Assembly (NCBI RefSeq): GCF_002251385.1
Contig: NZ_NPJJ01000018.1
Span: 124,001-188,000, forward strand
Direction of reading: 5' to 3'
Length of the DNA: 64,000 nt
Origin: Prevotella sp. P5-108
GTDB taxonomy: Bacteria; Bacteroidota; Bacteroidia; Bacteroidales; Bacteroidaceae
Below are positions 57,337 to 64,000 of the stretch, piece after piece (positions within the stretch are counted from its first letter, which is position 1; the number at the start of each line of letters is the position of its first letter). The notes beneath the pieces are model-generated. The model was not told the origin of the DNA. It saw nothing but the letters and a program-made list of their open reading frames with translations, and ran no database searches. The position numbers and the translations under genes are program-made.

Positions 57337-57552
57337 TTAGCCAATTACTCCTTTTTCTTTCATATAGTCAACCAGGTCTTCGACAAGGTAATCTTTGCCG
57401 AAGGTATGGAGGACGTCGTAACTTGGAATGATGTAATCGCTCAATATGCCAGAAGACTTCAGTCGATGATAGACTTCTTTGGGGCATAGGTTCAGCTTGC
57501 GCGAAAGGTTACCTATGCAGTAAGTGATAAAGTCTACGGTGTCGATATTCAT
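57337..57552 (-). CDS. DUF3791 domain protein
   Basis: A 71-residue protein: TVDFITYCIGNLSRKLNLCP, KEVYHRLKSSGILSDYIIPS and YDVLHTFGKDYLVEDLVDYM. This is the DUF3791 family. Start ATG 57552 is chosen because consensus promoter elements (57577-57608) lie inside the longer frame. In many genomes DUF3791 pairs with DUF3990 in toxin-antitoxin-like modules. It is the first gene of a two-gene unit. Confidence 0.75.
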   Translation of the reverse strand: MNIDTVDFITYCIGNLSRKLNLCPKEVYHRLKSSGILSDYIIPSYDVLHTFGKDYLVEDLVDYMKEKGVIG

Positions 57553-57576
57553 ACTCTTGCTGTTTATTTCCAGTTC

Positions 57577-57608
57577 CAAAGTTAAGCCATTATTTTCTAT
57601 TAGCCAAG
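57577..57608 (-). promoter_or_regulatory. Promoter of the DUF3791 pair
   Basis: On the minus strand CTTG (57605-57608), a 20-base spacer and TAACTTTG (57577-57584), 24 bases before ATG 57552. Confidence 0.65.
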
Positions 57609-57651
57609 CAATTTCCATGATTATTTCGCTGCTTATGTTGTATTTATTGTG

Positions 57652-57659
57652 TAACTTTG
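57652..57659 (+). promoter_or_regulatory. -7 element of the papain-like gene
   Basis: TAACTTTG lies 18 bases before ATG 57678. No clear -33 TTTG. Confidence 0.5.
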
Positions 57660-57677
57660 TTCCTATATTTATTAATA

Positions 57678-58703
57678 ATGTATATACGAATAAAGTATTT
57701 AGTCTTGGCGGCGCTGGTGATGATGGCCTGCGAGAGGCCAGCCAACCCGGCAGCCGACAGTGAATTCACCGACGAGCTGCGGCTTGCCACCACACCTGTC
57801 AAGAACCAGGGGGCGAGCAGCGTGTGCTGGATGTATGCCATGCTCTCGACCATTGAGACCGACCGGCTCAGCCAGGGCGACTCCGTCAATCTCTCTGTGG
57901 CGTTCCCGTTGCGCCGCTATATAGAGGAAGGGGCTGCCGAGGCCATGCTCGGTGGCAGGCGCCACGCCATCACGATGCGCGGCACAGCCTGTATGGCTCT
58001 GAGTCTGCTCGACACCTATGGTGCCGCGCCCTATGACAGCTATCCCGCCGAGGGAGTGAACTATGACGCCTTGGCACGTGGTGTCAACGCGATGGCACGC
58101 CGTTCACAGTCTCTCAGCCACTTGCGCCGGCAGGTGGGCGATATGCTCGACAGCCGTATGGGCGCTCTCCCCCAGCGTGTCTATATGCTCCATGCCCAAT
58201 ACAGTTTCGGCGAGTTTGCCCGAAGCGTATATGCACAAGACTACCAGGCTCTCACCAGCTTCACCCATCATCCCTTCGGACGCAGGGTGGTGCTCGAGCT
58301 GCCCGACAACCACCGCCGCGACAGCTTCCTCAATGTGCCTCTCGACACGCTGATGCACGCCATAGACCGGGCGCTCGACCAGGGCTACGCCGTGTGCTGG
58401 GAGGGCGACATCTCTGAGCCCGGTTTCTCCTTCAGCCGTGGTGTTGCCACCCTACCCCACTCTCCACGCTACGACCAGCAGTTGCGACAGCGCTGGTTTG
58501 AGCGCCGACAGACCACCGACGACCACTGCATGTGCATCATAGGCCGTGCCCACGACCGCCAGGGCCATCCCTACTACATCGCCAAGAACTCCTGGGGCAC
58601 GGACAATCCGTTCGGAGGCATGATGTACATCTCCCGCGACTATATCAGAATGAAAACCATAGCAATAGTAATCAACAATGAAACTTGTCATATTCGACTT
58701 TGA
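57678..58703 (+). CDS. C1 (papain-like) cysteine peptidase lipoprotein
   Basis: A 341-residue lipoprotein (lipobox LVMMACE, Cys about 17). The papain triad is visible: the nucleophile Cys in TPVKNQGASSVCWMYAML, the His in TTDDHCMCIIGRAHD, and the Asn in YYIAKNSWGTDNPFGG. It is closest to the bleomycin-hydrolase-like C1B group found in Bacteroidetes. It probably acts on peptides at the outer membrane. The 3' end overlaps the HAD gene start by 26 bases. Confidence 0.85.
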   Translation: MYIRIKYLVLAALVMMACERPANPAADSEFTDELRLATTPVKNQGASSVCWMYAMLSTIETDRLSQGDSVNLSVAFPLRRYIEEGAAEAMLGGRRHAITMRGTACMALSLLDTYGAAPYDSYPAEGVNYDALARGVNAMARRSQSLSHLRRQVGDMLDSRMGALPQRVYMLHAQYSFGEFARSVYAQDYQALTSFTHHPFGRRVVLELPDNHRRDSFLNVPLDTLMHAIDRALDQGYAVCWEGDISEPGFSFSRGVATLPHSPRYDQQLRQRWFERRQTTDDHCMCIIGRAHDRQGHPYYIAKNSWGTDNPFGGMMYISRDYIRMKTIAIVINNETCHIRL

Positions 58704-59319
58704 CGGCACCTTAGCCGACACCGAGACACTCATCACCCAGACGATGATGAAGACCATCGAGGCCATGCACCTCGAGCCCCGCAGCCGCGAGGAGATAAGG
58801 GCTATGATAGGGCTGCCGCTCAAGGAGACCTTCACGCGGCTTATTCCTATGACCGACGCCACCGGAGATGCCTGCGCCCAACTCTACCAGGAGATATTCG
58901 CACGCGATAACCAGCCCGGAGTGGTCCAGCTCTTCCCCCACGTGAGGGAGACGCTGCAGAAGCTCTATGACGCCGGACTCACGCTGACCATCGCCACCTC
59001 GCGCCAACGCTTCTCGCTCATGGTCTTCCTCAGAGATATGCAGATAGAGCATCTCTTCAGCCACATTGTCACCGTCAACGATGTGGAGCATGCCAAGCCC
59101 GCACCCGACATGGTCGTCCAGACTATGGAGCGCATGGGAGCGACGCCCGACGAGACCATGATGGTGGGCGACGCCGTCTACGACATACAGATGGGAGTCA
59201 ACGCCGGAGTACACACCACCGCCGTGACCTACGGCAACGGTTCGCGCGAGGAGATGGAGGCGTGCGGTGCGCAGCATGTCATCGACGACTTCGCCGACCT
59301 GTATCAAGTAATCGTATAA
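58678..59319 (+). CDS. HAD family phosphatase (phosphoglycolate phosphatase-like)
   Basis: A 213-residue HAD hydrolase: nucleophile Asp pair in IFDFDGTLADT, Ser/Thr motif TIATSRQRFS, Lys motif HAKPAPDMV, and acidic motif MMVGDAVYDIQMG. The cap domain type matches phosphoglycolate or beta-phosphoglucomutase-like members. Substrate not assigned. It starts within the peptidase gene (26-base overlap), so it is in the same transcript. Confidence 0.9.
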   Translation: MKLVIFDFDGTLADTETLITQTMMKTIEAMHLEPRSREEIRAMIGLPLKETFTRLIPMTDATGDACAQLYQEIFARDNQPGVVQLFPHVRETLQKLYDAGLTLTIATSRQRFSLMVFLRDMQIEHLFSHIVTVNDVEHAKPAPDMVVQTMERMGATPDETMMVGDAVYDIQMGVNAGVHTTAVTYGNGSREEMEACGAQHVIDDFADLYQVIV

Positions 59320-59331
59320 ATGTAGCAAGAT

Positions 59332-60627
59332 ATGAGAAAACTCTTAGTTATCATCGCGCTGCTGTCGCTGACAGTGTGCGCAGAGGCGCAGAACGCGCGT
59401 CAGGAAATCAAGAAGAACCCCCGCGTATCGGCCAGTGGCTATCTGGCTTACCCCGGGCCGCAACACCGGCTTACCCCCGCGCCCAAGGGATACAAGCCTT
59501 TCTATCTGAGTCATTATGGACGCCACGGCTCGCGTTACCTTATCGGTACTGCCGACTACGACCGTGCCTATCTTACCCTCATGCGCGCCGACAGTCTGGG
59601 TCAGCTCACCGCCAAGGGACGTGAGGTGCTTGGCAAGGTGGCACAGATACGTCAGGAAGCCATGCACCGCGACGGCGAGCTCACCCAGCGCGGAGCCGAG
59701 CAGCACCGACAGATAGCCCGAAGGATGTGGGAGAGGTTTCCCGAGGTATTTGAGGGCAAGACCAATGTAGACGCCAAGAGCACCGTGGTGATACGCTGCA
59801 TCCTGTCGATGGAGAACGCGCTGCAGGAGCTGGTGAGCATCAATCCCCAGCTCAACATCACCCACGACGCCAGCCAGCACGACATGTACTACATGAACCA
59901 GGACGACAAGGTGCTCTACAAGCAGAAGATGGCGGGTGGCACCAAGGAGCTGCTCGACAGCTTCAAGCGCCGCCACCGTGACGACAGCCACATGCTGGGT
60001 CTCATCTTCCGCGACCCCAACTGGCTCGGCAAGGCTAAAGCTGACAAACTGGCCGACCGACTCTTCAAGCTGGCAAGCAATGTACAGAGTACCGAGCTGC
60101 GCCACCAACTCTCGCTCTACGACATCTTCACCGACGAGGAACTCTACCAGCACTGGCTCTGCAACAATGCCTTCTGGTATCTCACCTATGGCCCCAGCAC
60201 CGTCAATGGCGGCAACCAGCCCTTCTCTCAGCGCAATCTGCTCCACAAGATTATATCCCAGGCCGACAGCTGCATAGCTCTGCCCCACCCCGGTGCCACG
60301 CTGCGCTACGGCCACGATACGATGGTGATGCCGCTGGTATGTCTGCTCGACCTCAATGGCTACGGACGCCCCGTGAGCGACATCGAGCAGCTGCCCGCAG
60401 TGGGATGGTGCGACTACCGCATATTCCCCATGGCATGCAATGTGCAGTTGATATTCTACCGACGCTCTGTAGATGACAAGGACGTGCTGGTCAAGATACT
60501 GCTCAATGAAGACGAGGCGCGCCTGCCTATCTCTACCGACTGCGCACCTTATTACCACTGGAGCGATGTGCGCCGCTACTATCTCGACAAGCTCGCTTCC
60601 TACAAGCCGCAGCCACTCCAGAAGTAA
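59332..60627 (+). CDS. Histidine acid phosphatase (MINPP/phytase-like)
   Basis: A 431-residue exported enzyme with a signal peptide (LLVIIALLSLTVCAEA). The histidine phosphatase motif is LSHYGRHGSRYLIG; the distal acid HD is in LRYGHDTMVMPLVCLLDLNG. Enzymes of this group remove phosphate from inositol phosphates or sugar phosphates; Bacteroides MINPP enzymes degrade phytate. It starts 12 bases after the HAD gene. Confidence 0.85.
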   Translation: MRKLLVIIALLSLTVCAEAQNARQEIKKNPRVSASGYLAYPGPQHRLTPAPKGYKPFYLSHYGRHGSRYLIGTADYDRAYLTLMRADSLGQLTAKGREVLGKVAQIRQEAMHRDGELTQRGAEQHRQIARRMWERFPEVFEGKTNVDAKSTVVIRCILSMENALQELVSINPQLNITHDASQHDMYYMNQDDKVLYKQKMAGGTKELLDSFKRRHRDDSHMLGLIFRDPNWLGKAKADKLADRLFKLASNVQSTELRHQLSLYDIFTDEELYQHWLCNNAFWYLTYGPSTVNGGNQPFSQRNLLHKIISQADSCIALPHPGATLRYGHDTMVMPLVCLLDLNGYGRPVSDIEQLPAVGWCDYRIFPMACNVQLIFYRRSVDDKDVLVKILLNEDEARLPISTDCAPYYHWSDVRRYYLDKLASYKPQPLQK

Positions 60628-60652
60628 CCCCCGCCCCCACCCCGATAATGCC

Positions 60653-60688
60653 AATCGCCGCCATGTCTCTGCTGACATGGCGGCGATT
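60653..60688. terminator. Bidirectional terminator hairpin
   Basis: AATCGCCGCCATGTC (60653-60667) pairs perfectly with GACATGGCGGCGATT (60674-60688), with a six-base loop, between two converging genes. Confidence 0.8.
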
Positions 60689-60706
60689 GCTGTCTATGGC
60701 CCCGGC

Positions 60707-63373
60707 CTACTGCGCCGTGGGCTTGGCGGTCCACGCCGTGGGACTTACGCCCGTCACCGTGCGGAACACCTTGGCAAAGTGTGAGTAGTCGGTGAAGCCG
60801 CATGCCAGCGCCACGCTCTTGAGCGGCATCTCGGGCTTGGCGGCCATGATGGTCTTGGCGCAGTTGATGCGCGTGATGCGTATGAGTGCCGCCGGCGACT
60901 GGTTGATGAGCCCCGTCACCTTGCGGTGCAGCTGTCGGGCGGTGATGTTGAGGTCGTCGGCCACCATGGTCACGGTGATGTCTTCGCCCTTGTTGATATG
61001 GGCCACTATGACCTGCTCCACGCGGGCGAGGAAGTGGTCTTCGATGGCGTCGTCGCTCACGGGAGCCTGGGTGATGGTCTGCGCATACTTGTCTCTGAGC
61101 ATGATGCGCTGTTCGAGCAGCTTGGCCACGCGGGTGAGCAGCTCTTCGGTGTTGAAGGGCTTGACCAGATAGGCGTCGGCACCTGCCTTGATACCCTCGA
61201 TGCGGTCTTGCTCGGTCACGCGGGCAGTCACCATGATGATGGGTATGTGGGCGGTGAGGTCGTTGGCGCGTATGGCGCGCGCGAGGGCCATGCCGTCCAT
61301 GTTGGGCATCATCACGTCGGTGATTACGAGGTCGGGAATTATCTCTCCGGCGCGCTTGAGTGCCTCGACGCCGTCGCGCGCAGCCACCACTTCATAGAAG
61401 GGTTCGAGCTGGCTGCAGAGCAGGTCGGCCACATCGGCATTGTCTTCGGCCACCACGATGATGGGCTTGCCCGAGTTGCCTATCTCGGTCTCGGTCACCG
61501 GGTCGGCAGAGCGGTTCTGTATCGGCATGACGATGTGGAATGTGGTGCCCTTGCCCACCTGGCTCTCGGCGGTGATGGTACCGTTGAGATGGGATATTAT
61601 CTCTTGTGTTAGTGCCAGTCCTATGCCCGTTCCCTTGGCTTCGCCCATGTCGCCGGTGGTGTAGAACGGCTCGAAGATATGGGCGAGCTTGTCGCTGCTG
61701 ATGCCATGACCCGTGTCGCTCACGTCGATGTGCAGCCGGTCGCCGCGCTGATAGAGATTGACGCTGATAGTGCCCCCGTTGGGTGTGAATTTCAGTGCAT
61801 TCGACACCAGGTTGCTCATCACCTTGTTCACGTAATCGGGCACAAAGTCCATCTCGATGGCCTTGTCGTAATGATACTTGAGCGTCACGCCGCGGTTGGC
61901 GGCATAGTCTATATAGGTCTCGAGCAGCATGGCGACCTGGGCGCAGATGTTGCCGTGCTGCCAGTTGGGCTCGCCGATTACCGACTTGACCTTGCTGATG
62001 TCCAGCAGTTGGGTGACGAGCGTGAGCAGGCGGTTGCCCTGCCGCTCTATGGTCGACGCCTTGTCGCTGACCGACTGTGGCACCTCCGTGTTTTCCCTGA
62101 TTTTGCGGCTCAGTCCGAGTATCACCGTCAGAGGCGTTCGGAACTCATGGGTAATGTTGGTAAAGAAGTCTTCGCGCAGCCTGCTGGCTTCTCTCATCAT
62201 CTCCATGCTGCGGTGGCGCATGCGTTGCACGTAGAGCAGTGCGCTGATGACCGCCAGGAGCAGTATCACCGTGAGCCCGAAGAGCCATGCGCTCTGCTGG
62301 CGTATGCGCTTCTCGGTCTGCAGCTCGTTCTGCGCCATGTCTACCATCTTCTGCTGTCGCGTGCGCTCGATGTTGATGCCGATATTGTGTATGCGGTCCA
62401 GCTTCTCGTTGTCCAGGATGCTGTCCTGATAGGCGGTGGCGATGAGATGGTGGTCGAGCGCCTCGCGGTAGCGGCCCTGGCGCTGCATGAGCAGGAAGTA
62501 GAGATGGTGTACCTCGACGATATGCTCCCACGAGTTGATTTGGCGAGCCGTGGCGTCGGCCCTGTCGAGCAGCGCCAGTGCCTTGGCGTCCTCGTGGGTG
62601 TGATAATAGACCGAAGCCAGTGCCAGACGCGGCTCGAGAGCGTGCCAGAGGTCTTTCAGGTCGGTCATCATGCGGTCTGACTGTTCGTATTCGCGCAGCG
62701 CGAGGTCGTACTGCTGGCGTCTCTCATAGATATTGCCGAAGTAGAGGTGGCAGAGAGCCATGCCCAGCAGATTGCTGTCCTTCTTGTTGTAGAACATGGA
62801 CTGGCGGTAGTAGTCGAGCGCCTTCTCGTCATCGCCGCGGGCACTGTAGATGGAGCCCAGATTGGCATAGTTGATGGCCTGGCCCGTGGCGCTGCCCAGC
62901 TGGTGCTCGCCCTCGAGCGCCTGGCGGAACACGCTGTCGGCGTCGTCGTAGCTGTAGATAGAGAGGTAGATGTTGCCCAGTCCGTTGAGCGCCTTCACGC
63001 GGTTCTTGCGCATCTGGTAGGTAGTGTCGGACGACTCGTCGCAGAGGCTGAGCGCCTGGTAGTGGTAGCTCTGCGCCACGTCGAGCATGCCCATGCGGCG
63101 GTAGTCGGTGGCAATGTTGTTGAGCGCCTGTATCCACTCGCTGCTGTCGCCCACAGCGCGGGCCATGTCGAGTCCGCGTATGTGGAGTCTGAGAGCCTCG
63201 TCGTAGCGGCTGGCGTCGCGCTCCTTCTTGCCCTGCTGGCGCAGCGTGGCAAGGCTGTCGCGTATACTTTGGGTCTCGCTCTCGCTCGGGCTGCCGTGTT
63301 GGCAGCAAGTCAGGATAAAGGCGAGTGCCGTGGCCCATAGCAGTCTGGTCAGAGTGTGTAGCATATAGGTCAT
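60707..63373 (-). CDS. Hybrid sensor kinase/response regulator with AraC output domain
   Basis: An 888-residue one-protein two-component system. It has an N-terminal signal or lipoprotein end (LAFILTCCQHG), TPR helices to about 370, one membrane helix (WLFGLTVILLLAVISALLYV), HisKA with phospho-His in FTNITHEFRTPLTVILGLSR, HATPase (GTGIGLALTQEIISHL), a receiver (LVITDVMMPNMDGMALARAI), and an AraC helix-turn-helix (SVALACGFTDYSHFAKVFRT). It resembles the nutrient-sensing hybrid regulators of Bacteroides, but with a TPR sensor. ATG 63373 or 63364 is the start. A phased repeat at 63496-63532 is a likely binding site. Confidence 0.92.
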   Translation of the reverse strand: MTYMLHTLTRLLWATALAFILTCCQHGSPSESETQSIRDSLATLRQQGKKERDASRYDEALRLHIRGLDMARAVGDSSEWIQALNNIATDYRRMGMLDVAQSYHYQALSLCDESSDTTYQMRKNRVKALNGLGNIYLSIYSYDDADSVFRQALEGEHQLGSATGQAINYANLGSIYSARGDDEKALDYYRQSMFYNKKDSNLLGMALCHLYFGNIYERRQQYDLALREYEQSDRMMTDLKDLWHALEPRLALASVYYHTHEDAKALALLDRADATARQINSWEHIVEVHHLYFLLMQRQGRYREALDHHLIATAYQDSILDNEKLDRIHNIGINIERTRQQKMVDMAQNELQTEKRIRQQSAWLFGLTVILLLAVISALLYVQRMRHRSMEMMREASRLREDFFTNITHEFRTPLTVILGLSRKIRENTEVPQSVSDKASTIERQGNRLLTLVTQLLDISKVKSVIGEPNWQHGNICAQVAMLLETYIDYAANRGVTLKYHYDKAIEMDFVPDYVNKVMSNLVSNALKFTPNGGTISVNLYQRGDRLHIDVSDTGHGISSDKLAHIFEPFYTTGDMGEAKGTGIGLALTQEIISHLNGTITAESQVGKGTTFHIVMPIQNRSADPVTETEIGNSGKPIIVVAEDNADVADLLCSQLEPFYEVVAARDGVEALKRAGEIIPDLVITDVMMPNMDGMALARAIRANDLTAHIPIIMVTARVTEQDRIEGIKAGADAYLVKPFNTEELLTRVAKLLEQRIMLRDKYAQTITQAPVSDDAIEDHFLARVEQVIVAHINKGEDITVTMVADDLNITARQLHRKVTGLINQSPAALIRITRINCAKTIMAAKPEMPLKSVALACGFTDYSHFAKVFRTVTGVSPTAWTAKPTAQ

Positions 63374-63495
63374 GGAGTTATCAGATGACAGTATTCTCTT
63401 CCTTGCTGCAATATTCGGAAAAAATCGTGAAATGACCAAGCATTTCGTTAGATTTTTCGCAAATTGACACCGAAAAGGTGCAGATTTATTATAAA

Positions 63496-63532
63496 TGTCC
63501 GATTCATACCACTTATTGTCCGAAATATACCA
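63496..63532. promoter_or_regulatory. Phased direct-repeat operator upstream of the hybrid regulator gene
   Basis: Two 16-base copies, TGTCCGATTCATACCA (63496-63511) and TGTCCGAAATATACCA (63517-63532), start 21 bases apart, two helical turns. Such tandem sites are typical of AraC-family proteins, so autoregulation by the adjacent hybrid regulator is likely (inference). Confidence 0.6.
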
Positions 63533-63690
63533 GTGGTTTGGTTAATATTTGTCGACCTTTGCAGCAGAGTAATGACAGTGGTCATAGAGGTAATTGATAA
63601 TCTCTTTCCTTATGTGGTTTCAACATCCGTAAATTTTTGCAGGCAATCGTGAGATAACCCTATACAAAATCCATCAGATGACGCAAAGGC

Positions 63691-63720
63691 CCTCTTTACC
63701 TTCGACCGAAGGTAAGGGGG
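63691..63720 (+). terminator. Hairpin with trailing T-run
   Basis: TTACCTTC (63696-63703) pairs with GAAGGTAA (63708-63715) around GACC, extended by flanking C/G pairs, followed by a T-run at 63725-63731. No gene was recognised upstream on the plus strand, so the role is unclear. Confidence 0.45.
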
Positions 63721-63749
63721 GCTGATTTTTTTGCCCATCAAGGTTGGGG

Positions 63750-63945
63750 GAGTTGAGCTACCCTTTTGCTCGCATGGGTCTACCTTTCTGTTCGCACCGA
63801 GCGTGCCTTGATAGAGCAAGAACTACCCTTTGCGCGCACCGATGGTCACCCCAACAGCATGGAAATTCCCATTTGCTCGCACCGAGGGTGCCTTGATAGA
63901 GCATAGAGCTACCCTTTTGCTCGCACCGAGGGCGTCTTGGCTGGC
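63750..63945. repeat. Imperfect tandem repeat near the window end
   Basis: Copies of GAGCTACCCTTTTGCTCGCA (63753, 63903, and an altered one at 63821) alternate with CACCGAGGGTGCCTTGATAG-type segments (63795, 63878). Repeat length is about 70-85 bases with internal changes. No coding frame is supported. The stretch 63440-64000 contains no gene. Confidence 0.6.
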
Positions 63946-63950
63946 TCGTA

Positions 63951-64000
63951 ACATACGATACGTGAGCTCGTGCCTTATGGTACGCAGCCTCGTGACATAA
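63951..64000 (+). repeat. 22-bp tandem repeat, cluster C (cut by window end)
   Basis: Two full 22-base units (63951-63972 and 63973-63994) with GATACG/GGTACG at the same place as cluster B. The first unit is ACATACGATACGTGAGCTCG plus TG. A third unit begins at 63995 and runs out of the window. Confidence 0.7.

Noticed and set aside
1..64000. CRISPR array
   Set aside because: The 22-bp repeats at 30.3, 53.1 and 63.95 kb have no unique spacers between units, and no cas genes are present.
1..64000. tRNA or rRNA genes
   Set aside because: No cloverleaf or rRNA-like segment was recognised by eye; a tRNA search program would be needed to exclude one.

Overview
The window looks like chromosomal DNA from a member of the Bacteroidales, most likely a Prevotella-like bacterium. 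The evidence is promoters of the Bacteroidetes type (TTTG, 19-21 bases, TAnnTTTG), the type IX secretion protein PorZ, the lineage-typical lipoproteins and DUF families (DUF4369, DUF4271, DUF3791, PCMD), a helix-hairpin-helix outer-membrane protein, a hybrid two-component/AraC regulator, and the gene order hemD-rnpA-yidD-tyrS. No ribosomal RNA, tRNA or CRISPR array was recognised.

Layout. 1-3.2 kb: end of a TPR protein, a thioredoxin-like lipoprotein, and intact comM/yifB. 3.3-10.5 kb: an accessory patchwork downstream of comM that holds three displaced fragments of the comM 3' end, each lying after foreign, mostly AT-richer cargo (a CoiA-like nuclease, a secreted protein, an IS1182 element, IS5 and integrase remnants, a fur-queD operon, an unknown ORF), then a RhuM fragment. 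10.7-20.2 kb: cell-envelope genes (HhH barrel protein, TPR histidine kinase plus LytTR regulator, BamA-like barrel, phosphoethanolamine transferase, PCMD protein). 20.3-22.6 kb: decayed genes (metallophosphoesterase with a nonsense codon, ORF6N protein with a frameshift). 22.6-30 kb: DUF1963-DUF3137-LemA operon, aroQ and an O-methyltransferase, xerD-WYL regulator, PrsW protease.

30.48-30.80 kb is a dense cluster of DnaA-box-like 9-mers next to AT-rich DNA, a candidate replication origin, followed by nadA. 32-41 kb: acyltransferase, porZ, rdgB, yitT, leuS, cysS. 41.2-44.9 kb is a second accessory island: an AAA/DUF234 ATPase flanked by two copies of a 70-bp palindrome, and an Abi-family HEPN protein preceded by its own promoter and a short hairpin RNA. 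This cassette separates intact tyrS from a displaced copy of the tyrS 3' end and its terminator, which parallels the comM region.

45-52.8 kb: a housekeeping run on the minus strand (M16 protease, metK, DUF4271, hemD, rnpA, yidD, tyrS). 53.4-57.6 kb: crcB, a PfkB kinase, an ABC ATPase, two glycosyltransferases and two small DUF3791-type genes. 57.7-63.4 kb: a papain-like lipoprotein, a HAD phosphatase, a histidine phosphatase and a hybrid sensor/AraC regulator with a phased direct-repeat operator upstream. A 22-bp periodic intergenic repeat recurs at 30.3, 53.1 and 63.95 kb.

The most interesting signals are the repeated displacement of housekeeping-gene 3' ends by cargo at two loci (comM and tyrS), and the Abi/HEPN gene with a compact leader RNA. 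Genes in the two islands include likely nucleases and phage-defence functions.
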